Part shown: piece after piece, positions 16,602 through 24,029 of the stretch
Layout of the letters: each line of letters starts with the position of its first letter
Position numbering within the stretch: the first letter of the stretch is position 1
From: Methyloprofundus sp.
GTDB lineage: Bacteria > Pseudomonadota > Gammaproteobacteria > Methylococcales > Methylomonadaceae
Length of the DNA stretch: 38,092 bases
Assembly (NCBI GenBank): GCA_014859465.1
Contig: JACUUF010000026.1
Location: forward strand, 1 to 38,092
Direction of reading: 5' to 3'
Translations under genes and position numbers: made by a program
Notes under the pieces: model-generated
What the model was told of the DNA's origin: nothing
Databases searched by the model: none
What the model saw: only the letters and a program-made list of their open reading frames with translations

Positions 16602-17225
16602 ATGAGTGAGCAGAACCAAGTGTCAGAAAAGTGGAATATGGATGCCGCCTTAAATCATATTTATATTAATGAAATTATTTTTGTTGCTATGGTGTTTTTA
16701 TGTTTTTTAGGTGAAGTGATTATTGAGGTATTTGACCGGCCGGGTATTTTTTACTGGTTATTAATGACGCCAATTTTTTGCTTTTTTTCTATCTTAAGTG
16801 CAAAAACCAAAGAGCGAGCAATCGGCTATGAAACAAAGCATTTATATCGTTACCAGTTTTTTTATTGGGCAAGTGCTTTTGTCGCTGTTTTATTGGTTTT
16901 TTTAAGCTGGCATGCCGAGGCGATTAAAGCCAGTGCAGCGGGTATTGTGATTCATATTATTCTTGCTCATACGGTGTTTTTAAATGGGATTATTTTAGGT
17001 ATTCGATTTTATTTGATTGGTTTTTTGTTGTTTTGTACCGCTGCATTGACTATTTTGATGCAAACAACTTTTGGTATAGATTTGCTATTTGCTATTCCAA
17101 TTTTATGGATAGGCTTTTATTGGGAAAAAACGCATTTATTCCCGACGCTTAAACTTAAAAGCCATTTTGTTAAAGAGATCGTTGAGGATCAAGAATATAA
17201 TCGCAGGGCAGGGGATAGGAGGTAG
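16602..17225 (+). CDS. unknown integral membrane protein, 207 residues
   Basis: The start is the ATG at 16602 because AAAGGGG lies six bases upstream; an earlier in-frame ATG at 16539 is inside hemN and has no such site. The protein has about six hydrophobic helices (roughly 22-43, 48-67, 84-103, 108-131, 134-152, 155-172), a cytoplasmic-looking N-terminus, and a charged C-terminal tail ending EDQEYNRRAGDRR. I recognise no family. It is 13 bases after hemN and is probably co-transcribed. Confidence 0.75.
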   Translation: MSEQNQVSEKWNMDAALNHIYINEIIFVAMVFLCFLGEVIIEVFDRPGIFYWLLMTPIFCFFSILSAKTKERAIGYETKHLYRYQFFYWASAFVAVLLVFLSWHAEAIKASAAGIVIHIILAHTVFLNGIILGIRFYLIGFLLFCTAALTILMQTTFGIDLLFAIPILWIGFYWEKTHLFPTLKLKSHFVKEIVEDQEYNRRAGDRR

Positions 17226-17270
17226 ATTTTACATGTTGACTTTAAAATTATATTTAGTGAATAAAATATC

Positions 17271-17567
17271 ATGCTAGACGAAGCTTTCAAGGCAATTACA
17301 CCGGAAATGATTGGTTATGTTGCGGCAACTTTAACTACGCTTTCTTTTCTGCCGCAAGCCATTATGACGCTGAAAACCAGAGATACCGAATCGCTGTCAT
17401 TAGGCATGTACAGTAGCTTCACCCTAGGCGTCTTGCTTTGGCTTATTTATGGTATCTGTATCTCAGATAAAGCCATTATTTACGCAAATGCTGTTACCTT
17501 TGTGCTGGCCTCTTCAATTTTGTCATTCAAAATTTATAATACTTTGCGTAAAAAGCAGAAAGCTTGA
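17271..17567 (+). CDS. SemiSWEET-type sugar transporter
   Basis: This 98-residue protein has three hydrophobic helices in the MtN3/PQ-loop arrangement. The first carries GYVAATLTTLSFLPQA, with the conserved PQ that forms the hinge, and the second YSSFTLGVLLWLIYGI. SemiSWEETs work as homodimers that move sugars down a gradient through the inner membrane. The length is typical. The substrate cannot be read from the sequence. The ribosome binding site is weak. A terminator follows about 95 bases after the stop. Confidence 0.88.
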   Translation: MLDEAFKAITPEMIGYVAATLTTLSFLPQAIMTLKTRDTESLSLGMYSSFTLGVLLWLIYGICISDKAIIYANAVTFVLASSILSFKIYNTLRKKQKA

Positions 17568-17662
17568 GCGTTATTGCTTTAAAGTACAGAATGCTGTTCG
17601 TTATACTTTGGAGTGTGGAGCTAAGCTTAACTGATTGATATTTTAGTAAGAAATGAAATTTT

Positions 17663-17692
17663 AAGGCCTTTTTGTATAAAAGGCTTTTCTTT
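17663..17692 (+). terminator. intrinsic terminator after the SemiSWEET gene
   Basis: The stem GCCTTTT / AAAAGGC has a five-base loop and extra AAG/TTT pairs at the base, followed by TTTTCTTTT. It separates the SemiSWEET gene from the tRNA-Ser gene. Confidence 0.75.
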
Positions 17693-17725
17693 TATCTGAA
17701 AATTGAGTATCATAAGTTTTCTTAC

Positions 17726-17815
17726 GGAGAGGTGGCTGAGTGGCCGAAAGCGGCGGTCTTGAAAACCGTTGAGGGTTTATCCCCTCCCAGGGTTCGAATC
17801 CCTGCTTCTCCGCCA
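17726..17815 (+). tRNA. tRNA-Ser(UGA)
   Basis: The 90-base tRNA has an acceptor GGAGAGG / CTTCTCC with one G-T pair, an anticodon stem CGGTC/..ACCG around the loop CTTGAAA (anticodon TGA), a long variable arm (GAGGGTTTATCCCCTC), a T-arm with GGTTCGAATCC, discriminator G, and encoded CCA. IS remnants follow 330 bases downstream. Confidence 0.97.
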
Positions 17816-18145
17816 TTTATGGCTGTACTGTTATGTTTTATAAGCTATTTTTTATAATATAATATAATATAAAATATTAGCTCATGTTCAAGAAATTATA
17901 AAAAATCACCCTAGCTTCTGATTTTTTATTCCCATCCTGCAATAACTTCCTAAAAATTTAGTTCGGCTAAAGTCATTAGTTTGTCTAAACTACTCTTAAC
18001 TGACAATGATTTTATAAATTCCAGTGATCTATATATTCTTAGCCTTCTATAGGGTATTTAGTCATTTTTATAAATACCAGAGTTATATACCCGTGATCAA
18101 TGAAGATACTTGATTTTTTGTGAAATGAGGATCATGCTTTGGTCG
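17816..18145. other. AT-rich gap between tRNA-Ser and IS remnants
   Basis: No gene or clear signal. It contains a short (TAATA) run near 17855-17875. Confidence 0.5.
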
Positions 18146-18500
18146 ATGAAAATAGTTCTCAGCGATCTACAAAAGAAACAGCTCGAAACCCAACATGCAC
18201 AAACGTGCGCACCCATCTTGCAGACTACAGCGCGTCTGAGAAACTCAAGCCTGAAAATGGTGGTTCGAGTAACCGCCTGTCAGTTGCTCAAACAGCCCAA
18301 TTGATCGAGCAAAGCAACAAGCAGTCGCACTCCGATCAACCTGATTGGTGCGCTCGCACTTGATGATCTTGCTAACGCAACGGTGAGTGACTTTGATACT
18401 GTAAACAGTGACAGTATCGGTCGTTTTTTTAAGCAAGTACGAGAAAAATATCCAATCAATCATAGCTTGCATCTCATCCATGCCAGAAACAATGTTTACT
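18146..18500 (+). pseudogene. IS630-family transposase remnant
   Basis: Three pieces in different frames line up with IS630 transposases: the N-terminus MKIVLSDLQKKQLETQHAQT; a linker with EKLKPENGGSSNRLSVAQTA; and the catalytic-domain segment DTVNSDSIGRFFKQVREKYP, then INHSLHLIHARNN, where the usual DNARY has decayed. Internal deletions and at least two frame changes make it non-functional. Confidence 0.65.
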
Positions 18501-18813
18501 TTAAAACTAAACGCGATTTTAGGGCGGCGTTGAATCTACCTCTGGGTCTTACTCAATTTTGTCATACAGAAGGGGCTCGACTGGACAATAATCGCATGGA
18601 AGCGGAATTAAAAATGCCTATTTTTACAAAACCCTCGCCGGCGCTCAGATCTCTGATGTGCTCACCTCTATGATTTCGACCTGCGTCCAAGCGAGAGTGA
18701 AGCCCTTTGATTATTTGACCTGGGCACAACAGCATCCCGAACGAGTGAAAACATCACCTCTCACGTGTTTACCTTGGAATTATAAGGGCGTTCTTGAAAA
18801 AATGGCGGCATAA
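18500..18813 (+). pseudogene. IS66-family transposase C-terminal remnant
   Basis: EGARLDNNRMEAELK carries the DNN(R) motif of IS66 transposases. After a frame change near 18615 it continues as FYKTLAGAQISDVLTSMIST and ends in LPWNYKGVLEKMAA, the typical PWNY tail, with TAA at 18811. Only the last 100 or so residues remain. It is fused in frame with the IS630 remnant before it, so one element may have landed in the other. The boundary at 18500 is approximate. Confidence 0.65.
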
Positions 18814-19293
18814 TAAGTAAAAAATACTTGTCAAGCTAGGCTGGCGTAAGCTCTCGGATTGTTGGCTTCAATCTTTAAAAAAACCTCAGCTGAACTAGGT
18901 ATGGCAAGGCGGTTTAATTTAACTAACGGAGTGTTGCCAATGAGTTGCGTCATGTCATGTACTGTTGGCATATTTTACCTTTATATTTCTGGTAGTTAAT
19001 ATGGAATTGCTTGTTGTACAATTTTATACGCCAAAATATTTGATTAGTCATTTTTTTATTGGCAATTAAGATATGGATTGCTAACATGGGGAGATTATTT
19101 GATGGATCATCTAATATCAATTTAGCGCATTATAAAATATATGAATACACTGAGATCGGTATCCAGCTAAATTAATTCTGGATTTTATGCAGAAATAAGA
19201 TTGCACAAGGAAAGCTACGTAGCAATACGGGCTTTTTTTTGGCTAAAATTTTTTTTAAAATATATTACAAACCTTTTATTGAGGCACGCGCTT
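18814..19293. other. AT-rich intergenic region
   Basis: About 480 bases without a recognisable gene or RNA. GGCTGGCGTAAGCTCTCGG near 18840 could be the end of the decayed IS. The promoter of the next gene must lie here. Confidence 0.4.
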
Positions 19294-20583
19294 ATGCAAG
19301 ACTACTTACCTGAAATTCAAGCACTTCTTTCCGAGTGGTATTTACTGACCTTGAACAATCCTTTGTATTTTGGGGTATTGGTGTTAACTGTTTGGTTGTG
19401 TTTGGTATTTTTTTATAATATTAAAGTTCTTTTTCTAAAAAAGAAACACAAGCTAAGTGAGCAGGGGCGTATTGAATTACAAAGTCAGTTAGAAACTACT
19501 CAGCAAGAATTGAAGCAAAGTGAACAGAAATTAGCGGATAGCATGCAACAAGCAGAACAAAATGCACAAGCAGCGGCTGATTTTGTTGAGCAAGTGAAAG
19601 AGCGAAATCTTGCTATTGTGACTGCAATCAGAGCATTAGCGGCAAAATTTGACTTGAATGAGCAGTTAGTTGGTGCTGATACTGATATGAAAGCTGAGTT
19701 TATTTGGCAACAACAAGATAATATTGTAGCTCAGCTAACTGAGCGTTTAGAGGCTGCACAGAAAGCCAACAATGAGCGCGAAGCAATGCATCAGCAAGAA
19801 ATTGGTCAATTGAAGGAAAAAGAAGCCTTAATTAATTCATTACATGCAACCCTAGACGCACAAACCAAGCAATTTGCACAATTAGAGCAAGCATTAGAAG
19901 CACAAAAACTAAAGCAACAAGAGCAGCAGATTCAAGCGCAACAGCAATTAGCCAGTACGTTAGAAAAGCATCAATTAGATTTCGCTCGACTGCTTAATGA
20001 TTTGAAAAGTCAAACAAGTGCACAAACTCAAACCGTTAAAGACGCACTCGTTGTCGAGCCTAAAAAACCAGAGCCTGCTGTAGCGGACATAGAGCAGTCA
20101 ATGGGCAAGTCAGAAGTGCTACTGACTGAACTTACTCAGCCAGTAGCAGAGGGGGTCACCGCGCCTGTTAGTCTTGATACTGAAATCTCAGGTGAGCCTT
20201 TGGTAACTGAAGTTGCGGAAGTAGCCATCCCAGTAACAAGCCCTAGTTTAGAAAGAGAGGATAATGTACAAGCATCAAGCGTTGAGCCTGTAGTTTCAGC
20301 TGAGCCTGCCAGAGAGCCTGAAATTGTTCAGCCTGACGTGGTTAATCTGATCAAAAAGGATGCGCCTATTGTTGATGAAATAGAGTTTCAAGATCCAAAT
20401 TATAATGCTTCTAGCCTACATTTAGGGGATACTTTTAAGGGACTATTAGGGAAAATGACGCTCAAGAAAAAAGCTAATGATAAACCCGTGGTAGAAAACA
20501 GTGAGCAAGTTGAAAAGAAAGTTAAAAAGTCCTCTTTTAAATTAAAAGGCCTTTATAGTAACTTAACTTCTAAAGGTAAATAA
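19294..20583 (+). CDS. single-pass membrane protein with long coiled coil and Pro/Glu-rich tail
   Basis: The 429-residue product starts at the ATG at 19294, which has GAGG nine bases upstream; a TTG at 19201 would add a hydrophobic, basic stretch and is less likely. One membrane helix (about 25-48, FGVLVLTVWLCLVFFYNIKV) is followed by a coiled coil rich in Gln, Glu and Ala (about 55-250). Next comes an acidic, Pro/Val/Glu-rich linker (about 255-360), then a small conserved-looking segment (PNYNASSLHLGDTFKGLLGK) and a Lys-rich end. The layout recalls scaffold proteins such as FimV or TonB-like linkers, but I recognise no family. It is followed by greB after a hairpin. Confidence 0.75.
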   Translation: MQDYLPEIQALLSEWYLLTLNNPLYFGVLVLTVWLCLVFFYNIKVLFLKKKHKLSEQGRIELQSQLETTQQELKQSEQKLADSMQQAEQNAQAAADFVEQVKERNLAIVTAIRALAAKFDLNEQLVGADTDMKAEFIWQQQDNIVAQLTERLEAAQKANNEREAMHQQEIGQLKEKEALINSLHATLDAQTKQFAQLEQALEAQKLKQQEQQIQAQQQLASTLEKHQLDFARLLNDLKSQTSAQTQTVKDALVVEPKKPEPAVADIEQSMGKSEVLLTELTQPVAEGVTAPVSLDTEISGEPLVTEVAEVAIPVTSPSLEREDNVQASSVEPVVSAEPAREPEIVQPDVVNLIKKDAPIVDEIEFQDPNYNASSLHLGDTFKGLLGKMTLKKKANDKPVVENSEQVEKKVKKSSFKLKGLYSNLTSKGK

Positions 20584-20600
20584 GCGCCTTATTTTTATTC

Positions 20601-20624
20601 GATGATCTACTAGAATAGATCATC
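20601..20624 (+). terminator. hairpin between the coiled-coil gene and greB
   Basis: The arms GATGATCTA / TAGATCATC are perfect, with a six-base loop. There is no strong T-run after it, so termination may be partial. Confidence 0.45.
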
Positions 20625-20659
20625 TATATATTGCAAAATTCTATGCTTTAAAATACGCT

Positions 20660-21172
20660 ATGTCACGCTGGAAAGCCTCGCTGCCTAAATCTTCTCCTTA
20701 TATTACGCCTGCTGGTTATCAACGTTTAGAGTTGGAATTAAAAAACCTCTGGATTAAACGTAAAGACGTTGTTGATGCTTTATCAGCCGCAGCTGCGGAA
20801 GGTGATCGCTCGGAAAACGCTGAATACATCTACCGAAAAAAAGAATTACGCGGCCTCGATCGGCGTATACACTTTTTACAAAGGCGTATGCCAATATTGA
20901 ATATTATTGCTGATAGCCCCGCTGATCAGGATAGAATATTTTTTGCCGCCTGGGTATTGCTAGAAAATGATAAAGGTGAAGAATTGCTTTATCGAATTGT
21001 TGGCGCGGATGAATTTGAGCTGGATAAGCGCTATATCAGTTTAGACTCGCCCTTAGCGCAAGCTTTATTAAAGAAAACCTTTGATGATGAAGTGCTGATT
21101 CGTAATGAGTTTCAGGAGGTACGTTATTCAGTATTAGATATTCAATATGGAACTGAGTTTGTTGTGGATTAA
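20660..21172 (+). CDS. greB: transcription elongation factor GreB
   Basis: The 170-residue protein (E. coli GreB: 158) rescues backtracked RNA polymerase by stimulating cleavage of the RNA 3' end through the secondary channel. The N-terminal coiled coil carries the catalytic acidic tip in AAAEGDRSENAEYIYRKKEL, where Asp and Glu coordinate Mg. The basic patch (FLQRRMP) and the C-terminal FKBP-like domain (about 85-165) follow. The YIYRKK sequence and basic residues favour GreB over GreA. The C-terminus ends YGTEFVVD, without the usual GreB tail spelling but at normal length. A terminator follows. Confidence 0.93.
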   Translation: MSRWKASLPKSSPYITPAGYQRLELELKNLWIKRKDVVDALSAAAAEGDRSENAEYIYRKKELRGLDRRIHFLQRRMPILNIIADSPADQDRIFFAAWVLLENDKGEELLYRIVGADEFELDKRYISLDSPLAQALLKKTFDDEVLIRNEFQEVRYSVLDIQYGTEFVVD

Positions 21173-21187
21173 TATTGTTTGATAGTC

Positions 21188-21231
21188 AGGAGTGAGGATT
21201 CAATAATACTCTCGCTCCTTACCCGTTTTTT
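21188..21231 (+). terminator. intrinsic terminator of greB
   Basis: The arms AGGAGTGAG / CTCGCTCCT pair with one G-T, and a T-run (CCCGTTTTTT) follows about five bases later. Confidence 0.6.
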
Positions 21232-21243
21232 GAATCATTTTTT

Positions 21244-21975
21244 ATGAAAGTAATGAATAAGATATTTAACAAAAGTTTTATCACTAATTTTTTGGCAGCA
21301 CTCTTAATTGTCGTGGGCTATTTTTCACCGGTTTATCCTGAATTAATTAAAGCGATTGGTTTTTTTGCTTTATCGGGTGCTTTGACCAATTGGATAGCTA
21401 TTCATATGCTGTTTGAAAAAGTGCCTTTACTCTATGGTTCAGGCATTATTCCTACTCGTTTTGAAGAGTTCAAAGGCGCCATTAAGCACTTGATGATGCA
21501 CCAGTTTTTTACTTTAGAAAATGTTGAGCAGTTTATAGAAAATGAAGAACAAGAAGGAGAAAAGATCCTGAATCTTGATCCTTTATTGGCTGTGGTTGAT
21601 TATGACCGTATTTTTGATGGGCTAATTTCCTCCATTATGGAATCGTCTTTTGGTGGAATGTTACAAATGATGGGCGGACAGGAGGCGCTAACGCCTTTAA
21701 AAGAGCCTTTTACTGAAAAAATGCAAGTTACTTTAACTGAGATGGTTGAGTCAGATAAATTTAAGGCTGCATTAAAGCAAGGGTTAAATGCGCATCAAAT
21801 TGGCGAAGATATTTTGACTAAAATTGAAACCGTGATAGATAAGCGCTTAGCAGAATTAACGCCGCAACTGGTTAAAGAAATGGTGCAAGCGATTATCCGC
21901 GAACATTTAGGTTGGTTAGTGGTTTGGGGGGGATTCTTTGGCGGTGCAATGGGGGCTGCTTTTTACTTCGTTTAA
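21244..21975 (+). CDS. DUF445 family membrane protein
   Basis: This 243-residue protein has an N-terminal helix pair (about 12-30 and 35-55) with the DUF445 signature GALTNWIAIHMLFEKVP, then GSGIIPTRFEEFKGAI, a soluble helical middle (about 80-215), and a C-terminal helix with GGFFGGAMGAAFYFV. DUF445 proteins are inner-membrane proteins with unknown biochemical function; this is the short type (E. coli YjiN is longer). A second in-frame ATG at 21253 is possible; no good ribosome binding site is seen for either. Confidence 0.85.
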   Translation: MKVMNKIFNKSFITNFLAALLIVVGYFSPVYPELIKAIGFFALSGALTNWIAIHMLFEKVPLLYGSGIIPTRFEEFKGAIKHLMMHQFFTLENVEQFIENEEQEGEKILNLDPLLAVVDYDRIFDGLISSIMESSFGGMLQMMGGQEALTPLKEPFTEKMQVTLTEMVESDKFKAALKQGLNAHQIGEDILTKIETVIDKRLAELTPQLVKEMVQAIIREHLGWLVVWGGFFGGAMGAAFYFV

Positions 21976-22038
21976 AGCAGTAGGGCGGATTTTAGTCTGC
22001 TCTTGATTGCTGTATGTCAAATAAGATTCTGGTTTAAG

Positions 22039-22470
22039 TTACCAGTTTGTCATACTCGCGACGGGCGCCTCTTTAATAAAAATACCATCTAGCTTAAGGC
22101 TTTTAAATACACAGAATTTAAAGCCTAATTTATTCATTTGTGTACGAAAAATGGTGTAATCCTTATAGCGTTCAAACCTGATAATTCGGTAAGGTGTGTT
22201 TTTGTTATAACGAATACCAACAATAGACGGTGTATTAATGAATTTATGCGGGTGCTGTTTATATATTAGCTGTTGTGTTTCTGTGAGTGCGTAGAGTTTA
22301 TTAATAAGAGCAATTAATTGGGTGATGCTTGCATCATCTATATGGCGCTCATGCTCAGGGACATAGGTATTTGATATGGGAGTAAATGCTTTGTCTTTGC
22401 CGTTGATATTATCTAAGCGTCTTACTGATCGAGTTACAGAGGTTGGATTTAGATTTAATGAGTGATGCAT
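22039..22470 (-). CDS. hypothetical protein, 143 residues
   Basis: No known family. The protein is basic, soluble and has no signal peptide or membrane helix. The N-terminus is disordered-looking (HHSLNLNPTSVTRSVRR), followed by a helical segment (ITQLIALINKLYALTETQQL) and a mixed C-terminal half with several Arg/Tyr/Phe. The convergent end with the DUF445 gene is 60 bases away. There is no ribosome binding site, so expression is uncertain. Codon usage resembles the neighbours. Confidence 0.5.
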   Translation of the reverse strand: MHHSLNLNPTSVTRSVRRLDNINGKDKAFTPISNTYVPEHERHIDDASITQLIALINKLYALTETQQLIYKQHPHKFINTPSIVGIRYNKNTPYRIIRFERYKDYTIFRTQMNKLGFKFCVFKSLKLDGIFIKEAPVASMTNW

Positions 22471-22589
22471 TGTTATTCGTTAGCAGGATGAGCGATTATT
22501 ATATGGTTAAAAAACAATAAGTAAAGCGCACAAGTTAATAAATAAAATTAGTTTTTATGCTGAGTGACTATGGCGTGTTTTCTATCTTT

Positions 22590-22620
22590 AGAGTTATCCA
22601 CATTTTTTGTGGATAACTCT
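22590..22620. promoter_or_regulatory. inverted pair of consensus DnaA boxes
   Basis: AGAGTTATCCACA and TGTGGATAACTCT form perfect 13-base arms around TTTTT. Each arm holds the strict DnaA box TTATCCACA, in opposite orientations. Confidence 0.6.
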
Positions 22621-22787
22621 GTTGATAGCTTGCAGAGAAATGGTTTAGATCGGTGAAAAATCAAGTGTTTTTGTTAGATTGGTTAAAAATAAGTCATTCT
22701 TATCTTGATCTATATTATTCAATGACTTATAGCTATATTAGCGCACTTAATAAATTGTAGTTTTTATTATAGGTACTTTTTGCATAA

Positions 22788-22818
22788 CAAAACTACGCTA
22801 TGTGGGTAAAGGCGTAGT
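22788..22818 (-). terminator. terminator of the ybjQ transcript
   Basis: On the minus strand ACTACGC / GCGTAGT is followed by TTTTG, about 20 bases after the ybjQ stop. Confidence 0.6.
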
Positions 22819-22840
22819 ACCTTATTGATGTTGGTCTTTA

Positions 22841-23164
22841 TTATTTTGGATCTTGCAGTTTTACTGCTGTCCCATAAGCTAATATTTCTGAAGCATTGGC
22901 CATAATGGCGCTGGTGGTAAAACGCACATTAACAATAGCATCCGCGCCGCGTTTTTTAGCTTCATCAACCATGCGTTCAATAGCTGTATCGCGAGCATCA
23001 GCAAGCATTTCTGTATAGCCAGCTATTTCGCCCCCAATAATGCTTTTTAAGCCTGCCATTAAGTCACGGCCTACATGTTTAGATTGCACGACATTGCCAG
23101 CGACAATGCCAAGGTTTTTTACGATAACGTTGCCTGGTATTTCCGGCGTTGTTGAGAATTGCAT
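22841..23164 (-). CDS. YbjQ/UPF0145 family protein
   Basis: The 107-residue protein matches the DUF74/YbjQ family across its length: TTPEIPGNVIVKNLGIVAGN, then the conserved SKHVGRDLMAGLKSIIGGE, GYTEMLADAR, EAKKRGADAIVNVRF and EILAYGTAV. The family forms pentameric rings; its function is not established (heavy-metal binding has been suggested). GAGGAAAC precedes the ATG. It lies 25 bases after the end of the M23 peptidase gene on the same strand and probably shares its transcript. Confidence 0.9.
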   Translation of the reverse strand: MQFSTTPEIPGNVIVKNLGIVAGNVVQSKHVGRDLMAGLKSIIGGEIAGYTEMLADARDTAIERMVDEAKKRGADAIVNVRFTTSAIMANASEILAYGTAVKLQDPK

Positions 23165-23189
23165 AGTGTTTCCTCGAGTGAGATAAAAA

Positions 23190-24029
23190 TTATTGTTTTG
23201 CTTCGGCTGGTATTAATTCGGGAACAAATAAAGCGGGATCTACTTTGGTTTTATTTAAATAAACATTCCAGTGTAAATGCGGCCCAGTAACACGACCTGT
23301 AGCGCCGACTTCGCCAAGTTTGCTGCCTGCTTCTACTAATTGTCCTGCTTGTACGGTTATTTTCGACATATGGAAATATCCCGTGACTAAGCCTTGACCA
23401 TGATCTAAGAAGACGGTGTTGCCATTGTAGTAATAATTGCCGGTATTGAGCACTACCCCAGAGGCAGGCGCAGTAATGGTTGTGCCAGTGGGTGCTGCAA
23501 TATCTAATCCGCTGTGTGGGTTTTTGGCTTGCTTATTAAAAAAACGCTTTAGACCAAAAGGGCTGCTTAATCTACCTTGCACAGGTAAGCTAAAAGATAG
23601 ATCATTGATCGGTTGTTCAGTCCAGGTATTTAAAGCTTTATTGATAGTGGGACGTTCATTGCTAATGCGCTTAAGGTCATCTGGATTGGGATTAACCATG
23701 CGTTTATTTTTAATTGTGAGGTATTGAGCAGGGTAATCTTTGGCATCAATCTCAAAGTTACTCTGAGTTTTATGTTTACCTGATTGTATAGTAATCGAAT
23801 GTTGGCCTACTTTGCTATCAAGAGGAATACCCACCACGGCGACCCATTTATGGTCGTTTTCTAAGACTAAGACGCGGTTCTTTTGAAAAAAGACTTCGGG
23901 CGCAGGTGTCGCGATAGAGCCTAGCTCTATATTAACAATGCCACCTGGAACGGCTAATTGTTTGGGTAATGTACTGCTGCATGCTAAGTGAGGAATAAGC
24001 AAAAAGCAGGCTAATAGGGTTTTATTCAT
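23190..24029 (-). CDS. M23 family metallopeptidase (LytM domain)
   Basis: The 279-residue protein starts at the ATG at 24029, overlapping the last 8 bases of xseA (ATGAATAA); an upstream in-frame start would add a stretch encoded inside xseA. A signal peptide (MNKTLLACFLLIPHLACSS) is present; the Cys could be a non-standard lipobox (HLAC), but I do not call it a lipoprotein. The N-terminal half is a beta-rich domain. The LytM domain (about 145-275) has all Zn ligands: HSGLD (H172, D176) and HLHW (H251, H253). The family cuts peptidoglycan cross-links or regulates amidases in the periplasm. All catalytic residues are present, so it is probably an active endopeptidase. Confidence 0.9.
   Translation of the reverse strand: MNKTLLACFLLIPHLACSSTLPKQLAVPGGIVNIELGSIATPAPEVFFQKNRVLVLENDHKWVAVVGIPLDSKVGQHSITIQSGKHKTQSNFEIDAKDYPAQYLTIKNKRMVNPNPDDLKRISNERPTINKALNTWTEQPINDLSFSLPVQGRLSSPFGLKRFFNKQAKNPHSGLDIAAPTGTTITAPASGVVLNTGNYYYNGNTVFLDHGQGLVTGYFHMSKITVQAGQLVEAGSKLGEVGATGRVTGPHLHWNVYLNKTKVDPALFVPELIPAEAKQ

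Larger units (their letters stand above)
22471..22840. other. AT-rich intergenic region with two DnaA boxes
   Basis: About 370 bases without a gene. It contains a perfect inverted pair of DnaA boxes (22590-22620) and a terminator-like hairpin at 22788-22818. A looser pair GTAGTTTT / AAAACTAC spans 22757-22794. Confidence 0.6.

Noticed and set aside
22471-22840. Chromosomal replication origin
   Set aside because: Only two DnaA boxes and no dnaA, dnaN, gidA or repeat cluster nearby; the boxes are reported as a site only.
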